Shown: positions 15,978-25,847 of the stretch, in pieces
How the letters are laid out: each line of letters opens with the position of its first letter
Position numbering within the stretch: position 1 is the stretch's first letter
Assembly (NCBI RefSeq): GCF_001424545.1
Contig: NZ_LMQL01000005.1
Coordinates: forward strand, 1 to 64,000
DNA length: 64,000 nucleotides
Origin: Ramlibacter sp. Leaf400
GTDB taxonomy: Bacteria > Pseudomonadota > Gammaproteobacteria > Burkholderiales > Burkholderiaceae_C
Direction of reading: 5' to 3'
Translations under genes and position numbers: made by a program
The notes under the pieces: model-generated
Seen by the model: only the letters and a program-made list of their open reading frames with translations
Databases searched by the model: none
What the model was told of the DNA's origin: nothing

Positions 15978-16637
15978 CTAGCCGGCATCCCGGCCGGCGA
16001 TCTGCCGCAGCGCCTGCTCGAACACTTCCGGCGGCTGGCCGCCCTGGATCAGGTGGCGGTCGTTGACGATCACGGACGGCACGGCGTGGATGCCGTGCTG
16101 CGTGTAGAAACCCTCTTCCTCTCGCACCTCGCGGGCGTAGGTGTCCGACGAGAGCACCGTCTGCGCGGCCTGGCGGTCCAGGCCCGCGGCTTCCACGGCA
16201 CCCAGCAGCACCTGCGGATCGGACACGTTGCGCGCCTCGGTGAAGTACACCCCCAGCAGGGACTTCTTGAGCGCCAGTTGCGCCTGCGGGGACTGCAGGC
16301 CGGCCCAGTGCAGCAGCCGGTGCGCGTCGAAGGTGTTCCAGACCCGGCCGCGGCCCTGCGCGCGGAACTCGAAACCCAGGTCGGCGCCGCGCTGGCGGAT
16401 CGACTCCCAGTTGTGCGCCTGCTGCTCGGCCGTGGAGCCGTACTTCTGCGCCAGGTGCTCGCCGATGTCCTGGCCGTCGGGGCCCATCTGCGGATTGAGC
16501 TCGAACGGCTTGAAGTGCACCTCGGCGGGCACCTCGCCGTCCAGCCGGCGCAGCGCCTGTTCGAGCGAGGCCAGCCCGACGGCGCACCAGGGGCAGGCCA
16601 CGTCCGAGACGAAATCGATCTTGAGCGGGGTGGTCAT
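15978..16637 (-). CDS. DsbA-family oxidoreductase, FrnE-like
   Basis: 219-residue thioredoxin-fold protein with a C15-P-W-C18 redox motif just after the first strand (IDFVSDVACPWC), a helical insertion domain, and cis-proline segment HGIHAVPSVIVNDRHLIQGG. It has no signal peptide, which places it in the cytoplasm, as for FrnE-type and 2-hydroxychromene-2-carboxylate isomerase-like members. FrnE homologs handle disulfide exchange or polyketide/aromatic isomerisation; the substrate here is unknown. It is transcribed toward the hypothetical gene and away from the LysE-family gene. Confidence 0.9.
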   Translation of the reverse strand: MTTPLKIDFVSDVACPWCAVGLASLEQALRRLDGEVPAEVHFKPFELNPQMGPDGQDIGEHLAQKYGSTAEQQAHNWESIRQRGADLGFEFRAQGRGRVWNTFDAHRLLHWAGLQSPQAQLALKKSLLGVYFTEARNVSDPQVLLGAVEAAGLDRQAAQTVLSSDTYAREVREEEGFYTQHGIHAVPSVIVNDRHLIQGGQPPEVFEQALRQIAGRDAG

Positions 16638-16698
16638 GGCCGCATGCTAGCGGCCGGGTGTTTCCTTGGCCGCGGGCAGGCCTTTGCCGCGCAGGCGG

Positions 16699-17313
16699 TC
16701 AGCGGTCGCTGACGGCCAGCCTGGCCCCCAGGCCGGCGAAGGCCGCGGCGAAGCCGTAGCGCAGCCAGCGCTGCACGCGCGCCGACTCGATCACCAGCGT
16801 GCGGAAGGCATGCGCGACGAAGCCGTACGCCACGAACACCACGAACGTCATCAGCATGAAGACCGCGCTGAGCACCAGCAGCTGCGCGAGCGGCTGTCCC
16901 GCGGCCGGATCGACGAACTGCGGCAGGAAGGCCAGGAAGAAGATGGTGAGCTTGGGGTTGAGGATGTTCAGCAGGAAGGCCTTCACCACCAGCCCCAGGG
17001 CCGACACGCGCGACACGCTGCCGTCCACCGCGAACGCCGAGCGGTCCCGCCAGGTCGCCACCGCCACGTAGAGCAGGTAGGCCACGCCCGCGTACTTGAG
17101 CAGCTGGAAGGCCAGGGCGCTGGTGTGCATCACGGCGGCCAGCCCGAGCACCGTGGCCAGCAGGTGCGGCACGATGCCCGCCGTGCAGCCCAGCGCGGCG
17201 TACACGCTGGCGGCGCGCCCCTGCACCATGCCGGTGGAGACGGTGTAGAGCACGCCGGTGCCGGGGATCAGCACCACGACGAGGGACGTGACCAGGAATT
17301 CGGGCGAGATCAT
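16699..17313 (-). CDS. LysE/RhtB-family amino-acid exporter
   Basis: 204-residue inner-membrane protein with about six hydrophobic segments. Family marks are the N-terminal IPGTGVLYTVSTGMVQGR, the central NILNPKLTIFFLAFLPQF segment and a Gly-rich turn after TM1. RhtB-type proteins export homoserine, threonine or related small amino acids. Its start codon overlaps the stop of the upstream VOC gene (ATGA), so the two are translationally coupled. The exact cargo cannot be told from sequence. Confidence 0.9.
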   Translation of the reverse strand: MISPEFLVTSLVVVLIPGTGVLYTVSTGMVQGRAASVYAALGCTAGIVPHLLATVLGLAAVMHTSALAFQLLKYAGVAYLLYVAVATWRDRSAFAVDGSVSRVSALGLVVKAFLLNILNPKLTIFFLAFLPQFVDPAAGQPLAQLLVLSAVFMLMTFVVFVAYGFVAHAFRTLVIESARVQRWLRYGFAAAFAGLGARLAVSDR

Positions 17314-17723
17314 CGCGGGGCTCCTCCAGGGGTCGAGGGTGGGCGGGCGTAGCTGACCGTGAGCGCTTCCCAGACGTGGCCGTCCGGTTCGCTCCAGTAC
17401 ACGATGCGGCCGCCGTGGTCGGTGTTGATGCGGCCGTCGAAGGGGCCGTGCGGCGTGCCGCGGTAGGGCAGGCCGGCCGCCCGCAGCCGGCCGACGAGGG
17501 CGTCGAACTCCGCCTCCGACACGCGGAAGCAGTAGTGCTGCTTCGGCAGCGCACCGTCATCCCACTGGTCGAAGTCCAGCGTCAGGCCGTCGCTCACGTA
17601 CACCGGCGAGAAGGGCCCGATGCCGGTCGGCGACCAGGGCACGCCCAGGAGGCGGGCGAGCAACGCCGCCGACGCGTTGCGGTCGCGGGCGGGAACGATC
17701 AGGTGGTCGAGCTCGATGGACAT
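17310..17723 (-). CDS. VOC-family (glyoxalase/bleomycin resistance) protein
   Basis: 137 residues with a babbabb VOC fold: N-terminal ELDHLIVPARDRNASAALLA, centre SPVYVSDGLTLDFDQWD, C-terminal HGGRIVYWSEPDGHVWEALT. H6 and the C-terminal Glu of VWEALT are at the usual metal-ligand positions. It lies 8 bp behind a second VOC gene and overlaps the exporter gene downstream. Substrate unknown; family members include lyases, isomerases and antibiotic-binding proteins. Confidence 0.85.
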   Translation of the reverse strand: MSIELDHLIVPARDRNASAALLARLLGVPWSPTGIGPFSPVYVSDGLTLDFDQWDDGALPKQHYCFRVSEAEFDALVGRLRAAGLPYRGTPHGPFDGRINTDHGGRIVYWSEPDGHVWEALTVSYARPPSTPGGAPR

Positions 17724-17731
17724 GGGCGCAC

Positions 17732-18154
17732 TCAGTCGGGCGGCAGCATGTCCGGGTTCCACGCCACTTCCCAGAGGTGGCCGTCGGGGTCCTGGAAGTA
17801 GCCGGCGTACCCGCCCCAGAAGGTCTTGGCGGCCGGCTTCACGAGGGTCGCTCCCGCGCTCCCGGCCTGCGCCATCACCTCGTCGACCTCGGCTTGCGAG
17901 CGCACGTTGTGCGCCAGCGCGAATTCGGTGGCGCTGCGCGGGCCGACCGCGATCCCCACGTCGTGCGCCAGGCTCTCGCGCGGCCACACCGCCAGGCGCA
18001 GGCCGCCGTCCAGCTCGAAGAAGGCGACGGCGCCATGCTCGAACTGCTCGCCGACGATGCCGGGCGTGCTCAGGCCCAGGCCGTCGCGGTAGAACGCCAC
18101 CGCGCGCGCCAGGTCGTCGACCGCCAGGGTGATCAGGGTGATGCGTGGGTTCAT
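17732..18154 (-). CDS. VOC-family protein
   Basis: 140 residues: RITLITLAVDDLARAVAFYR at the N-terminus, then FEHGAVAFFELDGGLRLAVW and a C-terminal GYAGYFQDPDGHLWEVAWNP, all typical of glyoxalase-like VOC proteins. It is only distantly similar to the VOC protein encoded immediately downstream, so the pair is not a fresh duplication. It precedes that gene and the RhtB exporter in a probable three-gene operon. No specific substrate is indicated. Confidence 0.87.
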   Translation of the reverse strand: MNPRITLITLAVDDLARAVAFYRDGLGLSTPGIVGEQFEHGAVAFFELDGGLRLAVWPRESLAHDVGIAVGPRSATEFALAHNVRSQAEVDEVMAQAGSAGATLVKPAAKTFWGGYAGYFQDPDGHLWEVAWNPDMLPPD

Positions 18155-18252
18155 GGTGCTTTGCGCGGCCCGGCGGGCGCGTGGCGACACGAAGGAGGCC
18201 GCCATCTTGTCACGGAGCGTCCACCCGAACCAGCTTCGGCCGCCCGGTCGGG

Positions 18253-20208
18253 CTACGACGCCGCCGCCGGAGCCTCCAGCTCCACCACGACGCGCCCGGC
18301 CTGCACCTGGTCGCCGGCGCGGGCATGCACCGCCTTCACGATTCCCGCGCTCGCCGCGCTGTGGACGTGCTCCATCTTCATCGCCTCCAGCGTCAGCACG
18401 GCCTGCCCGGCGGTGACGTTCTGGCCGGGCTCGACCAGCACCGCGACGACACGGCCGTTCATGGAGGCGCGCACGCGGCCGTCGCCGTTGGAGGCGGTGC
18501 CGCGCACCAGCGGCTCCAGGCTGCGGTCGCGCACGTGGTGCGGCTGCGCGCCCGCGACGTGGAAGCGCAACTCGCGGCCGTCGCGCACGAAGGCCAGCCG
18601 TTGCGCGATGCCGTCCAGCACGAGCTGTGCGCCGTCCGGTCGCAGCCCGGTGCATTCCAGCGCGTGCACGTCCGCACCGATGCGCACTTCGAAGGTGGTG
18701 GCGCGGGTCCGCACGACCTCGGCGGCCACCGTTTCGCCGTCGAGGTCGAAGCGCAGGCCGATCGGCAGGGCCGGCGCCAGCGTTCCCGCCGGCCACGCGG
18801 GACCGGCCACCAGCAGCCACGCCGCGAGGGCGCGCGCCCGCGAGCGTTCGGCGGGCGTGGAGGCGGTGAGTTCCTGCTCGTGTTCCCCGATGAACGCCGT
18901 CGTGGCCTCACCGCGTGCGAAGGCCGGGTGCAGCAGGCAGCGCGCCAGGAAGGCCTGGTTGGTGGTCACGCCCAGCGCCACCAGCTCGCGCAGCCCGCGC
19001 GCGAGCCGGCGCCGCGCTTCGTCTCGCGTGCGTCCGTGCGCCACCAGCTTGGCGATCATGGAGTCGTAGTAGGGCGGGATGACCGCGCCCGGCGCGAGCG
19101 CGTGCTCGACGCGCAGGCCCTGCGGCGGCTGCCACGCGGCCAGCGTGCCGCTCTGCGGCAGGAAGCCCTGCGCCGCGTCCTCGGCGCACAGGCGCACCTC
19201 GATCGCATGGCCCTGGAAGCGGATCTCGTCCTGGCGCAGCGGCAGCGCTTCGCCGGCGGCCACGCGCAGCTGCCACTCGACCAGGTCCAGCCCGGTCAGC
19301 GCCTCGGTGACGGGGTGTTCCACCTGCAGCCGCGTGTTCATCTCCATGAACCAGAAGCGGCCCTCGCGGTCCAGCAGGAACTCCAGCGTGCCGGCGCCTT
19401 CGTAGGCGATGGCTTTGGCGGCCGCCACGGCGGCGGCGCCCATGCGTTCGCGCAGCGCGGCGTCGACGGCGGGGGAGGGCGCTTCCTCCACCAGCTTCTG
19501 GTGGCGCCGCTGCACCGAGCAGTCGCGCTCGCCCAGGTGGACGGCGTTGCCCTGGCGGTCCGCGAACACCTGGATCTCGACGTGGCGCGGCGCCTCGATG
19601 GCCCGCTCCAGGATCACGGTGGCGTCGCCGAAGGCATGCAGGGCTTCCGACTGCGCGCTGCGCAGCAGCCCGTCGAACGCCTCGGCGGTGCGCACCAGCC
19701 GCATGCCGCGCCCGCCGCCGCCGGCCGTGGCCTTGACCATCACCGGCCAGTCGATGCCCTCGGCTTCCTGGCGCAGCCGCCCGGGGGACTGGTCGTCGCC
19801 CTGGTAGCCGGGGATGCAGGGCACGCCCGCCTGCGCCATCAGGCGCTTGGCACCGGCCTTGTCGGCCATCGCGCGGATGGCCTCGGGCGAGGGGCCGATG
19901 AAGACGAGGCCCGCGTCGCGGCAGGCCTGCGCGAAGCCGGCGTTCTCGGCCAGGAAGCCGTAGCCGGGATGGACCGCGTCGGCCCCCGTGCGGCGGGCGG
20001 CTTCGAGGATGGCGTGGATGTCCAGGTACGACTGCGCGGGCAGCGGCCCGCCGATGCACACCGCTTCGTCCGCGGCCGATACGTGCGGCGAGCCGGCGTC
20101 GGCGCTGGAGTAGACGGCGACGGTCGCGTAGCCGAGCCGGTGCGCGGTGCGCAGGATGCGCAGCGCGATTTCGCCGCGGTTGGCGATGAGGAGCTTGTGG
20201 AACCCCAC
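18253..20208 (-). CDS. Acyl-CoA carboxylase biotin carboxylase/biotinyl subunit (AtuF/LiuD-like)
   Basis: 651-residue alpha subunit: biotin carboxylase domain at about 1-450 (KLLIANRGEIALRILRTA, ATP-grasp loop KATAGGGGRGMR, NTRLQVEHPVTE), a linker BT-like region, and a C-terminal biotinyl domain with the carrier lysine K611 in LEAMKMEH. It loads CO2 on biotin for transfer by the beta subunit encoded upstream. The start is GTG, one base after the acyl-CoA dehydrogenase stop. The AtuA- and AtuC-like neighbours suggest geranyl-CoA- or methylcrotonyl-CoA-type substrates rather than propionyl-CoA. Confidence 0.88.
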   Translation of the reverse strand: MGFHKLLIANRGEIALRILRTAHRLGYATVAVYSSADAGSPHVSAADEAVCIGGPLPAQSYLDIHAILEAARRTGADAVHPGYGFLAENAGFAQACRDAGLVFIGPSPEAIRAMADKAGAKRLMAQAGVPCIPGYQGDDQSPGRLRQEAEGIDWPVMVKATAGGGGRGMRLVRTAEAFDGLLRSAQSEALHAFGDATVILERAIEAPRHVEIQVFADRQGNAVHLGERDCSVQRRHQKLVEEAPSPAVDAALRERMGAAAVAAAKAIAYEGAGTLEFLLDREGRFWFMEMNTRLQVEHPVTEALTGLDLVEWQLRVAAGEALPLRQDEIRFQGHAIEVRLCAEDAAQGFLPQSGTLAAWQPPQGLRVEHALAPGAVIPPYYDSMIAKLVAHGRTRDEARRRLARGLRELVALGVTTNQAFLARCLLHPAFARGEATTAFIGEHEQELTASTPAERSRARALAAWLLVAGPAWPAGTLAPALPIGLRFDLDGETVAAEVVRTRATTFEVRIGADVHALECTGLRPDGAQLVLDGIAQRLAFVRDGRELRFHVAGAQPHHVRDRSLEPLVRGTASNGDGRVRASMNGRVVAVLVEPGQNVTAGQAVLTLEAMKMEHVHSAASAGIVKAVHARAGDQVQAGRVVVELEAPAAAS

Positions 20209-20209
20209 G

Positions 20210-21364
<1,155 letters not shown>

Positions 21365-21378
21365 CTTTCCGGTCTCCT

Positions 21379-22995
21379 TCAGGGGCGCGCCACCGAGAAC
21401 TGCATCGCGCGCGGTTGCCGCGCTTCGGCTTCGCGGCAGACGGCGAACACTTCGGCGAGCACGGCGCGCGTGTCGCGCGGGTCGATCACGCCGTCGTCCA
21501 GCAGGCGGGCGCTGGTGGTGAAGACGCTCATCTGCCCGTCGAAGTGCTCGACGATGCGCCGGCTCATCTCGTCCAGCCGGGCCACGTCGACCTCGCCTTT
21601 GCGCTTCATGGCCGCTTCGCTGACGATGCGCATGGTCTGCGCCGCCTGCTCGCCGCCCATGACGGCGGTGCGCGCGTTGGGCCAGCTGAAGCAGAAGCGC
21701 GGATGAAAGCCCCGCCCGCACATGCCGTAGTTGCCCGCGCCGTACGACGCGCCGCAGTAGACCGTCACCTGCGGCACGCTGGCGTTGGTGACGGCCTGGA
21801 TCATCCTGGAGCCGTGCTTGATCATCCCGGCCTGCTCGTAGGCCTTGCCCACCATGAAGCCGGTCGTGTTGTTCAGGTAGAGCAGGGGCGTGCCCGACTG
21901 GCAGCAGGCCTGGATGAAGTGGGTGGCCTTGTTGGCGCCGGCCACGTCGATCGGGCCGTTGTTGGTGATCACGCCCACCGGCCAGCCCTCCAGCCGGATG
22001 TGGCCGCAGACGGTGGCGCTGCCGTAGTCGCGTCCGAACTCCAGGAAGTCGGAGTCGTCGGCGATGCGCGCGATCACCTGCTTCATGTCGACCGGCCGCT
22101 TGAGGTCGGCCGGCATCAGGCCCAGCAGCTCTTCCGCGTCCAGGCGGGGGGGACGGGGCTCGCGCGGCGCCGACCGCGCGCTGCGGTCCCAGTCGATCTG
22201 CGCCAGGATGTCGCGGGCGATTCGCAGCGCGTCGCGGTCGTCCTCGGCCAGGTAGTCGCCCAGGCCCGAAATGCTGGTGTGCATCTCGGCGCCGCCCAGC
22301 TCCTCCTCGGTGGCGACTTCGCCGGTGGCGGCCATGAGCAGCGGCGGCCCGGCCAGGAAGGCGCGCGAGCGGCCGCGCACCAGGATGATGTAGTCCGACA
22401 GGCCCGTCTGGTAGGCGCCGCCCGCGGTGGAGGAGCCGTGCGTGACGGTCACCACCGGCAGCCCCGCGGCCGACAGGCGCGCCAGGTTGCGGAAGGTGCT
22501 GCCGCCGCGGATGAAGTCCTCGACCCGGTAGGTCATGAGGTTGGCGCCGGCCGATTCGACCAGCTGCACGTAGGGCAGCCTGTTCTCCAGCGCGAGCTCC
22601 TGCACGCGCAGCAGCTTGTCCAGGCCCATGGGCTGCAGCGCGCCGGCGTCGATGCCCGAGTCGGACACCAGCACCATGCAGCGCACGCCGCTGACGAAGC
22701 CGATGCCGGCGACCATCCCGCCGCCCGGCACGCTGCGGTCCAGGTCATCCGTGTCCAGGCCCAGGCCGGCCAGCGAGGCCAGCTCCAGGAAGGGCGCGCC
22801 CGGGTCCAGCAGCAGGGACAGGCGCTGGCGCGGCAGCAGCTGGCCGCGCTGCTCGAACCGCTCGCGCGCGGCGGTCGACTTGGCGCGCGTGCGCTGTTCG
22901 TACGTGCGCACCCGCTGCAGCAGGCCGAGCATGTGCTCGCGGTTCGCGGCGAAGGCTTCGCTGCCGGGGGCGACGGTGGTTTCGATCTGGGGCAT
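21379..22995 (-). CDS. Acyl-CoA carboxylase carboxyltransferase subunit (AtuC/LiuB-like)
   Basis: 538-residue beta subunit with the tandem crotonase-like carboxyltransferase halves; segments HGSSTAGGAYQTGLSDYII, FLAGPPLLMAATGE, NNTTGFMVGKAYEQAGMIKHG and GASYGAGNYGMCGRGFHPRF match the methylcrotonyl-/geranyl-CoA carboxylase group. It heads a minus-strand operon with the dehydrogenase and biotin subunit. A 1 kb repeat block separates it from the AtuA-like gene on the other strand. Methylcrotonyl-CoA (leucine breakdown) is the alternative to a terpenoid substrate; absence of LiuA, LiuC and LiuE genes here argues for the former assignment being open. Confidence 0.87.
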   Translation of the reverse strand: MPQIETTVAPGSEAFAANREHMLGLLQRVRTYEQRTRAKSTAARERFEQRGQLLPRQRLSLLLDPGAPFLELASLAGLGLDTDDLDRSVPGGGMVAGIGFVSGVRCMVLVSDSGIDAGALQPMGLDKLLRVQELALENRLPYVQLVESAGANLMTYRVEDFIRGGSTFRNLARLSAAGLPVVTVTHGSSTAGGAYQTGLSDYIILVRGRSRAFLAGPPLLMAATGEVATEEELGGAEMHTSISGLGDYLAEDDRDALRIARDILAQIDWDRSARSAPREPRPPRLDAEELLGLMPADLKRPVDMKQVIARIADDSDFLEFGRDYGSATVCGHIRLEGWPVGVITNNGPIDVAGANKATHFIQACCQSGTPLLYLNNTTGFMVGKAYEQAGMIKHGSRMIQAVTNASVPQVTVYCGASYGAGNYGMCGRGFHPRFCFSWPNARTAVMGGEQAAQTMRIVSEAAMKRKGEVDVARLDEMSRRIVEHFDGQMSVFTTSARLLDDGVIDPRDTRAVLAEVFAVCREAEARQPRAMQFSVARP

Positions 22996-23346
22996 GCGGC
23001 GGGGTTGGCGGTCGGGCGGCGTTCGACTCTAGCGGTGGGGGGCGGCGGGGGCTATTCGGGTATTGCCGACGGGGGCCCGTCGTTCCTGGGGGGCCGACTT
23101 GGGCCGGTGGGTGGGGATCGATGGGAGCCTTCTTGCGGGTCTTTGGCTAATGCTCATTGGTGTTCGTGGCCTGCGGCAGGGGGTCCCCGGCGGGGGGCTC
23201 ATGCTGTGCCTCTTCGCCTGCTTCGCTGGCGCTCGCAGTGCTGCGCGCATCGCTTGAGTGGTGCGGGCCCTCGCGGAAAAACTCACTTCGCGCTGCTGCG
23301 CACCGCTCCGTTCAGACAGTTTCCGCGAGTCAGTGGTTCATCAACG

Positions 23347-23530
23347 AGCTGCGCCCGCTTGCCGCGGGCTCGCAGGGCCCGCACCACTGCGCGACGCTCG
23401 GCACAGAAATCGCCCCCCGCCGGGGACCCCCTGCAACGAGCTGCGCCCGCTTGCCGCGGGCTCGCAGGGCCCGCACCACTGCGCGACGCTCGGCACAGAA
23501 ATCGCCCCCCGCCGGGGACCCCCTGCCGCT
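23347..23530. repeat. Tandem duplication of a ~90-bp unit inside copy B
   Basis: A segment beginning ACGAGCTGCGCCCGCTTGCC and ending GGGGACCCCCTGC occurs twice in direct succession (about 23347-23437 and 23438-23527) with no mismatch noticed. Copy A has only one counterpart, so the duplication is specific to this copy and probably recent. Confidence 0.8.
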
Positions 23531-23572
23531 GGGCACAGCGGTGGCCGACCAGGCAGGGCTCCTGCTAGGCCC

Positions 23573-23662
23573 CCGTCATTCCCGCGAAGGCGGGAATCCA
23601 GTGCGTCCGCCTTCGGCGGGCTTCAGGGAAGCACTGGATCCCCGCCTTCGCGGGGATGACGT
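23573..23662. repeat. REP-like palindromic doublet
   Basis: CGTCATTCCCGCGAAGGCGG at the left and CCTTCGCGGGGATGACG at the right, with an internal GTCCGCC...GGCGGGC spacer. It belongs to the family seen at 150-245 and elsewhere and lies at the centre of composite copy B. Confidence 0.8.
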
Positions 23663-23859
23663 GGCAAAGAAAAGCGGAGCGCAGTGGCGAGGGAGTCGGC
23701 GGAGCGCAGTGGCGAGGCAGGCGGCGGGGCGCAGAGGGTTTCCTGCTCGCACTCGCACCCTGCTCCCACGCGGCAGGCGGTGCCTGGCCCGGGCGATTTG
23801 TGGGACGAGCCGGGCTTTCCGCGGCCCGGCCGTTGCGAGCCGAAGGCGAGCTTGAAATG

Positions 23860-23930
23860 AACAACTGACTCGCGGCAGCTGTCTGAACGGAGCGCTGCAC
23901 CGCAGCGCGCAGTGAGTTCTGCCGCGCAGG
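23860..23930. repeat. Partial third copy of a composite-repeat block, direct orientation to copy A
   Basis: ACTGACTCGCGGCAGCTG followed by TCTGAACGGAGCG and a GTGAGTT tail corresponds to 450-513 of copy A with scattered changes. The order of pieces here shows that the block was rearranged more than once. Confidence 0.65.
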
Positions 23931-24053
23931 CCGGGCCGCGGAATGCCCTGCGAGTTGCGAGTGCGAAGCGCGAGCAACCGGCCCACCATGAGCCCGGGCC
24001 AGGCACCGCCTGCCGCGCGGGCGCACGGCCCCAACAAGCGCTACCCTCCTGCC

Positions 24054-25847
24054 ATGGCCAATCGCAAAACCGTCCGCATAGGAGGCGCCTCCGGCTTCTG
24101 GGGCGACAGCCGGGTCGGGCCGGCGCAGCTGGTGCAGTCCGGCGCGATCGACTACCTGGTGTTCGACTACCTGGCCGAGACCACCATGGCCGTGCTGGCC
24201 GGCGCGCGGGCGAAGAAGCCGGAGCTGGGCTGGGCCACGGACTTCGTCGACACCGCCCTGCAGCAGGTGCTGCCCGAGGCGATGCGGCGCGGCATCAAGG
24301 TCGTGGCCAACGCCGGCGGCATCAACCCGCAAGGCTGCGCGCAGGCGGTGAAGGCGCTCGCCGCATCCATGGGCCTGTCGCCGCGCATCGCGGTGGTGGA
24401 GGGCGACGACGTGGCCGCCCGGATGCCGTCGCTGCGCCAGCAGGGCGCCACCGACATGTTCACCGGCGAGGCGCTGCCCGCGCGCGTGCTCAGCGCCAAC
24501 GCCTACCTCGGCGCCTTCCCCATCGCGAAGGCCCTGGCCGCCGGCGCCGACATCGTGATCACCGGGCGCGTGGTGGACAGCGCCGTCACGCTCGGTCCGC
24601 TGATCCACGAATTCGGCTGGGGCGCGGACGACCACGACCACCTGGCGGGCGGCAGCCTGGCCGGCCACATCATCGAATGCGGCTGCCAGGCCACCGGCGG
24701 GCTCTTCACCGACTGGGCCGAGGTGCCGGACTGGGCCCACATCGGCTACCCCATCGCCGAATGCGCCGACGACGGCAGCTTCGAGATCACCAAGCCGCCC
24801 GCCACCGGCGGCCTGGTGCGCGCCGCCTGCGTGGCCGAACAGCTGCTGTACGAGATCGGCGACCCGGGCGCCTACCTGCTGCCCGACGTGGCCTGCGATT
24901 TCCGCCAGGTGCGCATCGAGCCCTCGGGGCCGGAACGCGTGCGCGTCTCGGGCGCGCAGGGCCGCGCGCCGGGTCCGCGCTACAAGGTCTCGGCCACGCA
25001 GCTCGCCGGGTACCGCTGCGCCGGCTCGATGGTGCTGGTGGGGCGCGAGGCCGCGGCCAAGGCGCGCCGCACGGCCGAAGCGATCCTGGAGCGCACGCGC
25101 GAACTGCTGGCGCAGGCGGGGCTGGCCGATTTCAGCTCGGCGCAGGTCGAGCTGCTCGGCTGCGAGGGCCTGTACGGCCCGCATTCGCGTGCGGCGCAAG
25201 CGCGCGAGGTGATGGTGCGCATCGTCGTGGACCACCCCGACAAGCGGGCACTGGAACTGTTCGCACGCGAGATCGCGCCCGCAGGCACCTCCTGGTCGCC
25301 GGGCACCACCATGCCGGCGGGCGGCCGGCCGTCGCCTTCGCCGCTGGTCAAGCCGTTCGCCTTCCTGCTGGACAAGGCGGGCGTGCCGGTGCGGGTGAGC
25401 GTCGACGGCGGCCAGGCCATGGTGGTGGACATCGCCCCTGGCGGTGAACTGCAGCCCCCCGAGCCGCTGCCGCTCCCGCCTTCCTGGGCCGCCGCGCCGG
25501 ATGAGCCGGAGGTCGAAGTGCCCCTGGTCCGCCTGGCCTGGGCGCGCAGCGGCGACAAGGGCGACATGGCCAACATCGGCGTGATCGCGCGCCGGCCCGA
25601 GTGGGCGCCGCTGCTGTGGGACCGGCTCACGCCCGAAGTGGTCGGCGCGTACTTCGCGCACCTGGCGCAAGGGCCGGTGGAGCGCTTCCACCTGCCGGGG
25701 ATCCACGCGATCAACTTCGTGCTGCACCGCGCGCTGGCCGGCGGCGGGCCGGCTTCGCCGCGCTTCGATCCGCTGGGCAAGGGCTTCGCGCAGATGCTGC
25801 TGGACCTGCCGGTGAAGGTGCCGCGCTCGCTGGCGCAGGCGCTCTGA
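24054..25847 (+). CDS. AtuA-like protein (acyclic terpene utilization family, DUF1446)
   Basis: 597-residue protein, the usual AtuA length. The N-terminal DUF1446 domain (about residues 5-450) opens with VRIGGASGFWGDS and includes DYLVFDYLAETTMAVLAG, VVANAGGINPQG and GADIVITGRVVDSAVTLGPL. A C-terminal ferredoxin-fold AtuA-like domain (about 490-590) has LAWARSGDKGDMANIGV. In Pseudomonas AtuA is needed for growth on citronellol/geraniol, though its reaction is not established. It is convergent with a crotonase gene whose stop codon directly abuts its own (TGA then TCA). Carboxylase and dehydrogenase genes across the repeat block complete the set. Confidence 0.88.
   Translation: MANRKTVRIGGASGFWGDSRVGPAQLVQSGAIDYLVFDYLAETTMAVLAGARAKKPELGWATDFVDTALQQVLPEAMRRGIKVVANAGGINPQGCAQAVKALAASMGLSPRIAVVEGDDVAARMPSLRQQGATDMFTGEALPARVLSANAYLGAFPIAKALAAGADIVITGRVVDSAVTLGPLIHEFGWGADDHDHLAGGSLAGHIIECGCQATGGLFTDWAEVPDWAHIGYPIAECADDGSFEITKPPATGGLVRAACVAEQLLYEIGDPGAYLLPDVACDFRQVRIEPSGPERVRVSGAQGRAPGPRYKVSATQLAGYRCAGSMVLVGREAAAKARRTAEAILERTRELLAQAGLADFSSAQVELLGCEGLYGPHSRAAQAREVMVRIVVDHPDKRALELFAREIAPAGTSWSPGTTMPAGGRPSPSPLVKPFAFLLDKAGVPVRVSVDGGQAMVVDIAPGGELQPPEPLPLPPSWAAAPDEPEVEVPLVRLAWARSGDKGDMANIGVIARRPEWAPLLWDRLTPEVVGAYFAHLAQGPVERFHLPGIHAINFVLHRALAGGGPASPRFDPLGKGFAQMLLDLPVKVPRSLAQAL

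Larger units (their letters stand above)
23172..23852. repeat. Composite repeat, copy B (inverted relative to copy A)
   Basis: Reading in reverse complement, this block repeats 1-607: 23738-23852 mirrors 1-115, 23573-23662 mirrors the REP doublet, and 23172-23535 mirrors 339-607, with one internal tandem duplication. Short open frames on both strands encode only repeat-derived peptides (for example a shared MSFSARARTTQAMRAALRA start). The rest of 22996-24053 shows no gene. Confidence 0.8.
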
